From Actinomycetota bacterium (GTDB taxonomy: Bacteria > Actinomycetota > Acidimicrobiia > Acidimicrobiales > Ilumatobacteraceae): 10,867 nucleotides of DNA. A program made the position numbers and the translations under genes. Location: positions 1 to 10,867 of the forward strand of contig VGBY01000025.1 in NCBI GenBank assembly GCA_016870295.1, in the 5' to 3' direction. The notes beneath the pieces were generated by a model that worked only from the letters and a program-made list of their open reading frames with translations, ran no database searches and was not told the DNA's origin. This document shows, piece after piece, positions 1 to 6,327 of the stretch (position 1 is the first letter of the stretch; every line of letters starts with the position of its first letter).

Positions 1-1514
1 GCGTCGACGTACATGCGACTGACGGGGTATTCCTCGGCGTAGCCGTAGCCACCATGGATTTGCATCGCTTCGCGCGTGACCCATTCGGCGGCCTTGCAGA
101 CGTACGCCTTCACCATGCTCGCTTCCATCGCGCCTTCGCCCTTGCCCATCATTTTGGCGACGGCGTAACTGAACTGGCGGGCCGCCTGAATGATGATGGC
201 CATGCGACCGAGTTTCACCTGCGTGAGTTGGTACTCGGCGACGTTCTTGCCGAACACGTTGCGATTGTTCGCATAGTCGAGCGCCGCCTCGTAGGCCGCC
301 TGCATGAGGCCGACGGCGCGTGCTGCAGTTTGCAGACGGCCGTTCTCGAAACCTTCCATCTGGAAGTAGAAACCCTTGCCGAGGCCGTCGTTCTCGCCGA
401 TCAGGTGGTTGGCAGGCACGAACCAGTTCTCGATTGCGATTTCGTAGGAGTGCATGCCGCGATAACCGATGGTGTCGATCGGGCGACCCTCCATCTTTCC
501 GCCACCGGGTTGCTGGAACATGAAGCCGTGCGCTTCGCCGAGCGGCTTGGGCACGATGAAGAGGCTCAATCCGCGGTGAGTCTTCGTGCGGTCGGGGTCG
601 GTGCGCGCCAGCAACATCAGCACGTTGGCGCGGGCGGCGAACGTGCACCATGTCTTCACGCCGTTGATGACGTAACCGTCGACGCCGTCGCGCTGCGCCA
701 CCGTGGCGGTGGTCTTCAACGAAGCGACGTCACTGCCGTAGTCGGGTTCGGTCACGGCGACCGCGGCCATCACTTCGGCGGTTGCGAGTTTCGGCAACCA
801 CTCGTGCTTCTGCGCCTCGGTGCCACCCTTCACGAGTGCGCGGGCGAGAATCTCGGGGCGCGTGATCAGTGAACCGCCGATGCCGAGTGATGCGCGTGAA
901 AGTTCTTCGGTGGCGACGCAACTCGCCATGTACTCACCTTCGCCGCCTTCGCTGAAACCGCCGTACTCGGCGGGGATCGAGAGCCCGAACGCGCCGATCT
1001 CGGCGAGACCACCGATGACTTCCTCCGGCACGTCGGCATTCTCGCGGTGTACATGCTCGGCATGTTTGCCGACGACCTTCTTACCGAAACTGCGGAAGGT
1101 GTCTTGCACCATTTCATAGTCATCGTCGAGGTGACGCGGGCCGGCGTTGGTGGCGAGTGACGCGAGCACTTCCGGCGCACGATACGCAGAGACGAAGTCA
1201 TTGAACGGCGACAGTTCGGCAACCGTCACGCCCCACATCGCTTCGCGGCCGAGCAATCGAGTGGCGAAGTCGTGCACCATGTCGGCGACGAATGCGCACG
1301 TGATGGTGGCTTCGGTGTCTCCCTTCGCGCCATAGTCGATGAGTGAGCGAGCAGTTTCGAGCGCGGCACTCGCATGCGCGAGGTCGTAGGCCAGCACCTG
1401 TTCTTTCTCCGGCCCGCCACCCTCGGCAAGTCGCTTCGTGGCGCGCCGCAGCAACGCACCAACGCCTTCGATGACGGTCGCGGCGGTGGTGAGATCTTTG
1501 GTTCCGTCAAGCAT
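1..1514 (-). CDS. mcd: Acyl-CoA dehydrogenase with N-terminal extension, probable (2S)-methylsuccinyl-CoA dehydrogenase (3' end outside window)
   Basis: The frame is open from the ATG at 1514 to the window edge (504 complete codons, no stop), so the C-terminus is missing. Residues 1 to about 130 form a mainly helical extension that ordinary 380-residue acyl-CoA dehydrogenases lack; the canonical fold starts near residue 131. The flavin signature AVTEPDYGSDVAS lies at 252-264 and the second family signature QIHGGYGYAEEYPVSR at 485-500. The catalytic Glu, normally in a YEG-type motif shortly after this, falls outside the window. The extension together with GGGKMEGRPIDTIGYRGMHS (337-356) and FENGRLQTAARAVG (389-402) matches what I remember of Mcd, the FAD enzyme oxidising (2S)-methylsuccinyl-CoA to mesaconyl-CoA in the ethylmalonyl-CoA pathway. 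The dehydrogenase family is certain; the substrate is inferred. It is divergent from the membrane protein gene at 1620 and has its own promoter. Confidence 0.85.
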   Translation of the reverse strand, partial: MLDGTKDLTTAATVIEGVGALLRRATKRLAEGGGPEKEQVLAYDLAHASAALETARSLIDYGAKGDTEATITCAFVADMVHDFATRLLGREAMWGVTVAELSPFNDFVSAYRAPEVLASLATNAGPRHLDDDYEMVQDTFRSFGKKVVGKHAEHVHRENADVPEEVIGGLAEIGAFGLSIPAEYGGFSEGGEGEYMASCVATEELSRASLGIGGSLITRPEILARALVKGGTEAQKHEWLPKLATAEVMAAVAVTEPDYGSDVASLKTTATVAQRDGVDGYVINGVKTWCTFAARANVLMLLARTDPDRTKTHRGLSLFIVPKPLGEAHGFMFQQPGGGKMEGRPIDTIGYRGMHSYEIAIENWFVPANHLIGENDGLGKGFYFQMEGFENGRLQTAARAVGLMQAAYEAALDYANNRNVFGKNVAEYQLTQVKLGRMAIIIQAARQFSYAVAKMMGKGEGAMEASMVKAYVCKAAEWVTREAMQIHGGYGYAEEYPVSRMYVD

Positions 1515-1517
1515 GAC

Positions 1518-1534
1518 CTTCAACGGTAGTGAAG
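1518..1534. promoter_or_regulatory. Short inverted repeat around the dehydrogenase -10, possible operator
   Basis: CTTCA (1518-1522) and TGAAG (1530-1534) are perfect 5-base inverted arms separated by the 7 bases that hold the minus-strand -10 hexamer. The position suits a repressor site. Five-base arms arise by chance fairly often, so this is weak on its own. Confidence 0.25.
1523..1528 (-). promoter_or_regulatory. -10 element of the acyl-CoA dehydrogenase gene
   Basis: On the minus strand TACCGT is followed by 8 nt and then the ATG at 1514, which would place the transcript start at or next to the start codon (leaderless or nearly so). A GAAGG lies only 2-3 nt before the ATG, too close for a normal ribosome binding site. 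The element sits in the loop of an inverted repeat CTTCA-N7-TGAAG (1518-1534). Confidence 0.5.
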
Positions 1535-1607
1535 TGACTTTCGTGAACGTCCGCCCCAGCAACGACTTGCCGTCGGGGTGTCGGTGGCATGCGGCACGCT
1601 CGTCATT

Positions 1608-1613
1608 TACGCT
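1608..1613 (+). promoter_or_regulatory. -10 element of the membrane protein gene, leaderless
   Basis: TACGCT is followed by 6 nt and the ATG at 1620. It fits the TANNNT pattern of actinobacterial leaderless promoters and favours 1620 over the in-frame GTG at 1578, which would place the promoter inside the coding region. No clear -35 is visible. Confidence 0.55.
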
Positions 1614-1619
1614 GGACTA

Positions 1620-2852
1620 ATGCTGAAGGCCCTGCGGTGGGTGCTTTTTGCCGTCGTCGTCTACTTCTTCGTGCTGCCGCTCATTCCGGCGTTTCGTGGG
1701 GCAATCGCCGACCTGCGCCAAATCGACCCTGTGCTGCTGTTCGCCGCGATTGGGTTGGAGTTCGTGGCCCTCTATTGCTACACCCTCATGACGCATGCGG
1801 CGCTGGGCAGCGAAGCCAACCGTCTGACTCGCTTCGACTTGTTTCGCATTCAGCTGAGCACGCGCGCCCTCGGCAGCATCTTGCCGGCAGGCAGTGCGGC
1901 CAGCAACGCGCTCGGCTTTCGACTGATCACGAGTTCGGGTATCGCCAAGGCCGACGCCGGGTTTGCGCTCGCGACCGCCGGCATCGGCTCGGCGGTGATT
2001 CTCAACGTGCTGTTGTGGTTCGGGTTGATCGTCTCCATTCCGTTGCGCGGTTCAAGCCCCGTGTACGGCACGGCGGCGGTCGCCGGTGCTGTCTTGATGG
2101 CGATCGTCGGCGCGATCGTGTTTGGGTTGGTCGACGACAAGGGTCGCTTGCACCGCTTCGTGAAGTGGATCTACGACCGACTCGGTCGCGACGGTGAATC
2201 TGCGGCGACGCTGTTGGACCATCTGCGCGATCGAATCCGTGGTCTGGTCGCAGAGCGTGACGTGATGAAGCGTGTCGTCGCGTGGAGCGTGGCGAACTGG
2301 CTGCTCGACCTGATGGCGCTGTGGCTGTTCTTGCGCGCGTTCGGAGGTTCGGTGTCGGTGGATGGTTTGCTCGTCGCGTTCGGTCTGGCGAACGTGATTG
2401 CGTCAGTCCCGATCACGCCGGGCGGCCTCGGCATCGTGGAGGGCGTGTACATCCCGACGCTCGTCGGTTTCGGTGTGCCGGCGGCAACTGCGACCGTCAC
2501 GGTACTCACATACCGCATCGCACAGTACTGGTTGCCGATCCTCGTGGGCGGCGTGAGTTATGCGTCGTTGCGCGTCGGGGCAGTGGCGGCGGTGCCGGCT
2601 CCACAGTCGCGTTTGGCGCGATTGCAATCAGCAACGCAGGCCGGCACGCAGGTGCGTGAAACCAAGGCGAGCTGGATTGAGAGGAACGCGCCGCGCGACC
2701 GTACCGGCATGTTCCCGGCCCCCGTCTACGAGGTCACGGGGGAGCAGCCCAAGCAAAGGCCGACCGACGCACGCGAGCGACCCACCGACGCACGCGAGCG
2801 GCCCACCGACCATCCCGACTCGCCACGCAACGGAGATGCATCACGTGGTTGA
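1620..2852 (+). CDS. Lysylphosphatidylglycerol synthase TM-region / UPF0104 family integral membrane protein
   Basis: 410-residue polytopic membrane protein. The sequence alternates hydrophobic segments (for example WVLFAVVVYFFVLPLIP near the N-terminus) with short loops and carries the family hallmarks: a GSILPAGSAASNALGFR stretch in the first half, and NWLLDLMALWLFLRAF followed by ITPGGLGIVEG in the second half (the PGGLGxxEG motif). The family (flippase-like domain of MprF, YbhN, AglD) is thought to move or handle lipids or glycolipids in the membrane. No soluble aminoacyl-transferase domain follows, so lysyl-PG synthesis itself is not indicated. The last 70 or so residues are a polar, probably cytoplasmic tail ending in a 7-residue repeat (RPTDARE). 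A longer in-frame start at GTG 1578 exists, but the -10 element at 1608 argues for ATG 1620. Substrate unknown. Confidence 0.85.
   Translation: MLKALRWVLFAVVVYFFVLPLIPAFRGAIADLRQIDPVLLFAAIGLEFVALYCYTLMTHAALGSEANRLTRFDLFRIQLSTRALGSILPAGSAASNALGFRLITSSGIAKADAGFALATAGIGSAVILNVLLWFGLIVSIPLRGSSPVYGTAAVAGAVLMAIVGAIVFGLVDDKGRLHRFVKWIYDRLGRDGESAATLLDHLRDRIRGLVAERDVMKRVVAWSVANWLLDLMALWLFLRAFGGSVSVDGLLVAFGLANVIASVPITPGGLGIVEGVYIPTLVGFGVPAATATVTVLTYRIAQYWLPILVGGVSYASLRVGAVAAVPAPQSRLARLQSATQAGTQVRETKASWIERNAPRDRTGMFPAPVYEVTGEQPKQRPTDARERPTDARERPTDHPDSPRNGDASRG
2757..2810 (+). repeat. 21-bp tandem repeat, about 2.6 copies, coding for RPTDARE
   Basis: Two full 21-base units (2757-2777, 2778-2798) and a partial third (2799-2810) in frame at the end of the membrane protein. 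Each unit encodes R-P-T-D-A-R-E; the third breaks off after RPTD. Unit differences are mostly at third codon positions. The tail is hydrophilic with alternating charges and is likely disordered. Confidence 0.85.
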
Positions 2853-2873
2853 GATGTACGTTGCCAGCGCACC

Positions 2874-2879
2874 TACTGT
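2874..2879 (+). promoter_or_regulatory. -10 element ahead of the leader ORF and MaoC gene
   Basis: TACTGT is followed by exactly 7 nt and the GTG at 2887, which starts a nine-codon ORF. TTGAGA at 2849-2854, with a 19-nt spacer, is a possible -35. Confidence 0.5.
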
Positions 2880-2886
2880 TGTCATC

Positions 2887-2916
2887 GTGAGCCTGCATCG
2901 AACGGAGCCAGCATGA
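2887..2916 (+). CDS. Nine-codon leaderless upstream ORF overlapping the MaoC gene start
   Basis: GTG AGC CTG CAT CGA ACG GAG CCA GCA TGA encodes the nonapeptide (V/M)SLHRTEPA. Its start lies 7 nt after a TANNNT element, so a transcript from that promoter would begin at this GTG. Its TGA overlaps the ATG of the MaoC gene as ATGA (2913-2916), the classic arrangement for termination-reinitiation. The GAG codon region also supplies a GGAG Shine-Dalgarno for the MaoC ATG, so the leader may only position ribosomes. The peptide has no run of identical amino acids of the attenuator type. Seen directly: the ORF, overlap and spacing. Translation is inferred. Confidence 0.4.
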   Translation: MSLHRTEPA

Positions 2917-3428
2917 CCACCCACGAACGACCCTTCGGCCGACACCTCGAAGATTTCGTCGTGGGCGACATCTACAAACACTGGCCCGGCAAGACGATCA
3001 CCGAAGCCGATGACCACTTGTTTTGCATGATCACGATGAATCATCATCCGCTGCACACCAACGATTGGTTTGCCTCGCGCAGCGTGCAGGGTCGCAATGT
3101 CGTGGTGGGCAATCTGGTGTACTCGCTGGCGCTCGGCATGAGCGTGCCCGATGTGAGCGGGGCCGCGATCGCCAACCTCGAGGTGGAGACGCTGCAGCAC
3201 AAGCACCCCACGTTTCATGGCGACACGATCCATGCCGAAACACGCGTGCTCGAGGTCTCTGAGTCGAAGTCGAAGCCCGACCGTGGCGTCGTAACCGTGG
3301 AGACGAAGGCGTTCAATCAAGACGGCAAGGAAGTGTGCTACTTCCGCCGGCGTGTGATGGTGTGGAAGCGCGCAGCGGCGCCCAAGCGCGAACGGCCTTA
3401 CGACGGCACCAATGTCTGGGCGGAGTAA
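2913..3428 (+). CDS. MaoC-like hot-dog dehydratase/hydratase, candidate mesaconyl-CoA hydratase
   Basis: 171 residues, a single MaoC/hot-dog domain. The opening EDFVVGDIYKHWPGKTITEAD is typical of the family, with the active-site stretch at residues 43-51. Known R-specific hydratases carry D-x-N-P-(LIV)-H there; here it reads N43-H-H-P-L-H48, so the His is kept and the usual Asp is Asn. I recall the same change in an actinobacterial subfamily linked to methyl-branched acyl-CoA metabolism. A role as the hydratase after methylsuccinyl-CoA dehydrogenase (mesaconyl-CoA to beta-methylmalyl-CoA) fits the gene at 1-1514, although the two are not in one operon. GGAG lies 6 nt before the ATG. mutY follows after 12 nt, probably on the same transcript. 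Confidence 0.85.
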   Translation: MTTHERPFGRHLEDFVVGDIYKHWPGKTITEADDHLFCMITMNHHPLHTNDWFASRSVQGRNVVVGNLVYSLALGMSVPDVSGAAIANLEVETLQHKHPTFHGDTIHAETRVLEVSESKSKPDRGVVTVETKAFNQDGKEVCYFRRRVMVWKRAAAPKRERPYDGTNVWAE

Positions 3429-3440
3429 CCAGCGAGCGAA

Positions 3441-4310
3441 GTGAACAAGGCGGTAGTTGAGGGATTGCTCGCGTGGGGAGTGCCACGCCTGCGCGACTTG
3501 CCATGGCGCGCCACTCGTGACCGGTGGGCAGTACTCGTCAGTGAGGTGATGGCGCAGCAGACGCAAGTGGCACGGGTGATCCCGAAGTGGCGGCAGTTCA
3601 TGGGTGAATATCCGACGCCGCAGGCGTGCGCCGACGCCCCACTTGCCGATTTGCTGCGACTGTGGAGCGGTCTCGGGTATCCGCGGCGTTGCAAGAGCCT
3701 GCATGACGCGGCCAAGCACATGGTCGCGCATCACGACGGAGCCGTGCCCGGCGACATCGACTCGTTGTGTGCGCTGCCTGGTGTCGGGCCGTACACGGCG
3801 CGTGCGGTGTTGGCGTTCGCCGATGCGCATGATGTTGCGGTTGTCGACACCAATGTGGCGCGGGTATTGGCTCGCTCATCAGGCGCACCGCTGACGGCGC
3901 GTGCTGCGCAACAACTCGCCGACTCGATGTTGCCGCGCGGTCGATCATGGGAGTGGAACCAAGTAATCATGGACTTCGGTGCCCAGGTGTGCACCGCGCG
4001 CACTCCGCAATGCGATGAGTGTGTGATCGCTGCGCAATGCGCGACGCGCCGGCGCATGAAGGGGGAGTGGCGCAGTGAGCAGGACCCGGCACGCACCAGC
4101 GCGCTGACGAGCAAACCGCAGGCCCGATTCGAAGGCAGCGATCGTCAAGCGAGGGGGCGACTGATGCGAGTGCTTGCCGAGCGTGGCGTACGCCGCGACG
4201 ACGTTGCCGCTGCGATGCAGGTCGACACTCTTCGTGCTGCGCGACTGCTGCACTCGTTGGTGCGGGACGGCTTGGTCGTCGCCGACGATGAGTGGTGCCG
4301 ATTGCCGTAG
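3441..4310 (+). CDS. mutY: A/G-specific adenine DNA glycosylase MutY
   Basis: 289 residues. Removes adenine mispaired with 8-oxoguanine, preventing G:C to T:A changes. Family landmarks: VSEVMAQQTQVARV with the catalytic Glu at 35, the helix-hairpin-helix LPGVGPYTARAV at 112-123, the catalytic Asp 136 in VVDTNVAR, and a [4Fe-4S] loop C184-x6-C191-x2-C194-x5-C200. The LGYPRR form (78-83), in place of the E. coli LGYYAR, is as I recall it from actinobacterial MutY. The C-terminal 85 residues are not the NUDIX-like 8-oxoG domain of E. coli MutY (350 residues) but a short basic linker plus a helical segment, SDRQARGRLMRVL to the end, resembling the short actinobacterial form. Starts at GTG 12 nt after the MaoC stop with only a weak Shine-Dalgarno, so it probably relies on coupling. 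Confidence 0.95.
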   Translation: MNKAVVEGLLAWGVPRLRDLPWRATRDRWAVLVSEVMAQQTQVARVIPKWRQFMGEYPTPQACADAPLADLLRLWSGLGYPRRCKSLHDAAKHMVAHHDGAVPGDIDSLCALPGVGPYTARAVLAFADAHDVAVVDTNVARVLARSSGAPLTARAAQQLADSMLPRGRSWEWNQVIMDFGAQVCTARTPQCDECVIAAQCATRRRMKGEWRSEQDPARTSALTSKPQARFEGSDRQARGRLMRVLAERGVRRDDVAAAMQVDTLRAARLLHSLVRDGLVVADDEWCRLP

Positions 4311-4363
4311 CAACGCCACGCGCCTCAGCGCGCCGCTCGGCCTGCCTCAGCGCGCGACGAGCT
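4311..4363. repeat. Convergent intergenic region with degenerate CAGCGCGCGACGA repeats
   Basis: Between the converging mutY and hydrolase genes GCCTCAGCGCG occurs twice (4322-4332, 4344-4354). CAGCGCGCGACGA (4348-4360) repeats with one mismatch at 4365-4377, where it encodes the hydrolase C-terminus and stop. GCTCG and CGAGC can pair across this region (4335-4339 with 4358-4362). There is no T-run, so an intrinsic terminator is only possible, not shown. Confidence 0.45.
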
Positions 4364-5275
4364 TCAGTGCGCGACGAAGTCGACGATCAGTTCGTTCACG
4401 CGCTGCGGCTGCTCCAACTGCATGAAGTGGCCGGCATCGGCGACGAACTCGTATCGCACGTTCGCTGGCGACATCGCGCTGGCGGCTTGCGCAACTTCGC
4501 GCCCGACGCATCCGTCATTAGCGCCGTGCAGATAGAGGAGCGGCTGGCTCGGATACTCGCCGCCCATGCGCTGCTGCAACGCGGAGAGTTCGGGGTCGCG
4601 TTTACCGTCGCCGAGCGTGGCGCGGTAATAGCCGAGAGCCGCCTGCAGGTTGTTGGTGTCGCGCAACGCCGACTTCACGTGCTCGAGGTCGGCATCGGCG
4701 GCGAACCCAGGCGACCACTGCGACCACAACATGTCGATGAACGCGAGGTCATTCGCGGCGACGACATGGTTCGACAGTCCGTGCTGAAAAAAGAACATGT
4801 ACCAACTGCGTTGAATCTGCGCGAGGTTGGAGACGAACGCAGCGCCGAGCGCCGGGCCGGGCGGCACCGCCATGCTCACGACCTTGCTCCAGCGCGGTGG
4901 TGCGTCGATCGCCGCACCACACACCGTCGGCGCACCCCAGTCGTGACCGATGATCACCGCGTGTTCATCACCGCCGAGTGCCTCGTGCAGGGCGTTGGCG
5001 TCGCGCGCGAGTGCGGCAGTCTGGTACACGCCCGATGGCGGAATGCTCGTCGGTGCGTAACCACGCATGAACGGTGCTACCGCGCGGTAACCAGCAGCCG
5101 CGAGCGCGGGCAAGAGATGCCTCCAGGTGTGCGGCGAGTCGGGGAAGCCGTGCAGACACAAGGCGAGCGGGCCGTTTCCGCACTCGAAATAGGTGACCTC
5201 GAGTTCGCCGGCGCGCACGCTCGACTCGCGCACGTGCGGAACATCGCGAAGTGAGCGCACGGGTTGTGTTGCCAC
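4364..5275 (-). CDS. Alpha/beta hydrolase, epoxide hydrolase type
   Basis: 303 residues from the GTG at 5275. Oxyanion-hole motif HGFPDSPHTW (42-51), nucleophile elbow GHDWGAP with Asp 112, acid residue Asp 254 in HGANDGC, and general base His 283 in DAGHFMQLEQP. An Asp nucleophile in GHDWG, rather than Ser, marks the epoxide hydrolase / haloalkane dehalogenase branch; a cap with aromatic residues (WYMFFFQHG, LGYYRATL) fits an epoxide hydrolase, with the cap Tyr pair activating the epoxide. The true substrate is unknown. An in-frame GTG at 5329 would add 18 residues, but the stretch between holds a leaderless-type -10 (5283-5288) and a perfect inverted repeat (5311-5326), so 5275 is preferred. 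Converges on mutY and diverges from the metallo-hydrolase gene. Confidence 0.9.
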   Translation of the reverse strand: MATQPVRSLRDVPHVRESSVRAGELEVTYFECGNGPLALCLHGFPDSPHTWRHLLPALAAAGYRAVAPFMRGYAPTSIPPSGVYQTAALARDANALHEALGGDEHAVIIGHDWGAPTVCGAAIDAPPRWSKVVSMAVPPGPALGAAFVSNLAQIQRSWYMFFFQHGLSNHVVAANDLAFIDMLWSQWSPGFAADADLEHVKSALRDTNNLQAALGYYRATLGDGKRDPELSALQQRMGGEYPSQPLLYLHGANDGCVGREVAQAASAMSPANVRYEFVADAGHFMQLEQPQRVNELIVDFVAH

Positions 5276-5282
5276 GACTGCG

Positions 5283-5288
5283 ACTTTA
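5283..5288 (-). promoter_or_regulatory. -10 element of the epoxide hydrolase-type gene
   Basis: On the minus strand TAAAGT is followed by 7 nt and GTG (5275-5273), the same spacing as at the flavin reductase and leader ORF starts. This supports a leaderless mRNA starting at 5275. Confidence 0.5.
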
Positions 5289-5310
5289 GACGGCGTGCCG
5301 CAGAAGCGAC

Positions 5311-5326
5311 GAGTGCCGGCGCACTC
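5311..5326. promoter_or_regulatory. Perfect inverted repeat GAGTGC-N4-GCACTC, candidate operator
   Basis: Six-base arms GAGTGC (5311-5316) and GCACTC (5321-5326) around CGGC, in the divergent region between the hydrolase and the metallo-hydrolase. Its centre lies about 43 nt upstream of the hydrolase start at 5275, just beyond where a -35 would sit, and about 90 nt upstream of the metallo-hydrolase ATG. It is a plausible dimeric regulator site; the regulator is unknown. Confidence 0.4.
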
Positions 5327-5393
5327 CACGAATGCAGGGTTATTGCGACGAAGGTCACCGCGTTTCGGGCTGGTCGCGAATGGTTCATCGCTT

Positions 5394-5399
5394 TAGCGT
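5394..5399 (+). promoter_or_regulatory. Possible -10 element of the metallo-hydrolase gene
   Basis: TAGCGT lies 10 nt before ATG 5410, slightly farther than at the other genes here, implying a 5' leader of only a few bases. Confidence 0.3.
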
Positions 5400-5409
5400 C
5401 TCCTCAGCC

Positions 5410-6270
5410 ATGTCGCAGCAATCAATTCCTTCACGCGGCATGACGGTGACGTTTCACGGTGTGCGTGGGTCGACCCCGTGCCACGGGCACGAAACGCACC
5501 ACTACGGCGGCAACACGTCATGTGTCTCGGTTCGCACGGCGAACGACGTGCCGATCGTGTTCGATCTCGGTACCGGCGTGCGCTACTTCGGCAAGCAGTG
5601 CAACGGCACCACACCGCTGCGCATCGTGTGTCTGCTCACGCACCTGCACTACGACCACACACTCGGACTGCCGTTCTTCGAACCGTTGCTGCGCAGTGAG
5701 ACCACGCTCGAGATCTATGCACCAAAGCAACCGGACGGTCGCACGATCAGGGAATTGTTCCGGGAGAAAATCAAGCCACCGATGTTCCCGGTACCGCTCG
5801 AGCAATTCGCGGCGCGCATTGAGTTTCACGAAATCGGCGACGATGACTTCACAATCGGCAACTACAGCGTGCGCAGTCGCTTCGTGCCGCACATCGGGCC
5901 GACACTCGGTTTTCGTCTCGGCTACGACGGCGCGAGCGTGACGTATCTCTCGGACCACCAGCAGCCCGTCGGAGACACGTTCAGCATCGGCGATGGTGCG
6001 CGTGAACTCTGCGAAGACGTCGACCTCTTGATCCATGACTCGCAATTCACCGACGAAGAGTTTGCGATGAAACAATCGTGGGGACACTCGACGTACGCCT
6101 ATGCGCGCTGGGTGGCAGAGACGTGCCGCGCGAAGCAGTTGGCGCTCTTTCATCACGACCCGTCACGCACCGACGAGATGCTCACCGAACTGACCGACCA
6201 GATCGCCTGCTCGACGAAGGTCGGGGTCTTCGCCGCGCGCGAAGGTCAGTCGGTGCTCGTCGGCGCCTGA
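5410..6270 (+). CDS. Metallo-beta-lactamase-fold hydrolase (phosphodiesterase/RNase Z-like)
   Basis: 286 residues from ATG 5410. Opens with VTFHGVRGSTPCHG, then YGGNTSC. The zinc motif THLHYDH (77-83) gives His 78, His 80, Asp 82 and His 83; further likely ligands are His 161 (VPHIGPTLGFRL), Asp 182 (YLSDH) and a late His in FHHDP (247-251). This set and the GVRGS opening place it near the MBL-fold phosphodiesterases (PhnP, class II cAMP phosphodiesterase, RNase Z type) rather than antibiotic-degrading lactamases. No signal peptide, so cytoplasmic. Substrate not predictable. The frame is open from 5332, but ATG 5410 or ATG 5440 (MTVTFHGVRG) are the sensible starts; neither has a strong ribosome binding site. 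TAGCGT at 5394-5399 could be its -10. A Cys-rich or membrane region is absent. Confidence 0.85.
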   Translation: MSQQSIPSRGMTVTFHGVRGSTPCHGHETHHYGGNTSCVSVRTANDVPIVFDLGTGVRYFGKQCNGTTPLRIVCLLTHLHYDHTLGLPFFEPLLRSETTLEIYAPKQPDGRTIRELFREKIKPPMFPVPLEQFAARIEFHEIGDDDFTIGNYSVRSRFVPHIGPTLGFRLGYDGASVTYLSDHQQPVGDTFSIGDGARELCEDVDLLIHDSQFTDEEFAMKQSWGHSTYAYARWVAETCRAKQLALFHHDPSRTDEMLTELTDQIACSTKVGVFAAREGQSVLVGA

Positions 6271-6273
6271 CGC

Positions 6274-6320
6274 GTCGCACGTTCGTGTGTCGACGATTGC
6301 GGAGTCGCACGTTCTAACGT
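6274..6320. promoter_or_regulatory. Direct repeats and palindrome at the flavin reductase promoter, candidate operator
   Basis: GTCGCACGTTC occurs at 6274-6284 and again at 6304-6314, 30 bases apart. The second copy runs directly into the -10 hexamer TAACGT and forms a palindrome ACGTT-CT-AACGT (6309-6320) covering the whole -10. The first copy forms CACG-TT-CGTG (6278-6287). A protein bound at both sites would sit on the same face of the helix or close to it and block the promoter. CGTCG (6273-6277) and CGACG (6291-6295) could also pair, so a role in ending the upstream transcript is an alternative for the left part. Confidence 0.45.
6315..6320 (+). promoter_or_regulatory. -10 element of the flavin reductase operon
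   Basis: TAACGT, then 7 nt, then GTG at 6328. It marks 6328 rather than the in-frame GTG at 6319 as the start, since 6319 lies inside the hexamer. Confidence 0.55.
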
Positions 6321-6327
6321 GGTTGGC

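Noticed and set aside
54..872. Long plus-strand open frame
   Set aside because: It is the antisense of the acyl-CoA dehydrogenase, whose minus-strand frame gives both family signatures and stays open for 504 codons. The plus-strand translation is His/Ala/Arg-rich without any recognisable motif.
2841..3830. 329-codon minus-strand open frame
   Set aside because: Runs antisense through the MaoC and mutY genes, crosses their junction, and its translation has no family features. It is a high-GC shadow.
4292..5254. 320-codon plus-strand open frame
   Set aside because: Antisense to the epoxide hydrolase-type gene, which shows a complete Asp-His-Asp active site on the other strand.
5518..6156. 212-codon minus-strand open frame
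   Set aside because: Antisense to the metallo-hydrolase with the THLHYDH motif; no motif of its own.
5410..6270. Antibiotic-inactivating metallo-beta-lactamase
   Set aside because: No signal peptide, and the motif set (GVRGS, FHHDP) belongs to the phosphodiesterase/RNase Z-like side of the fold.
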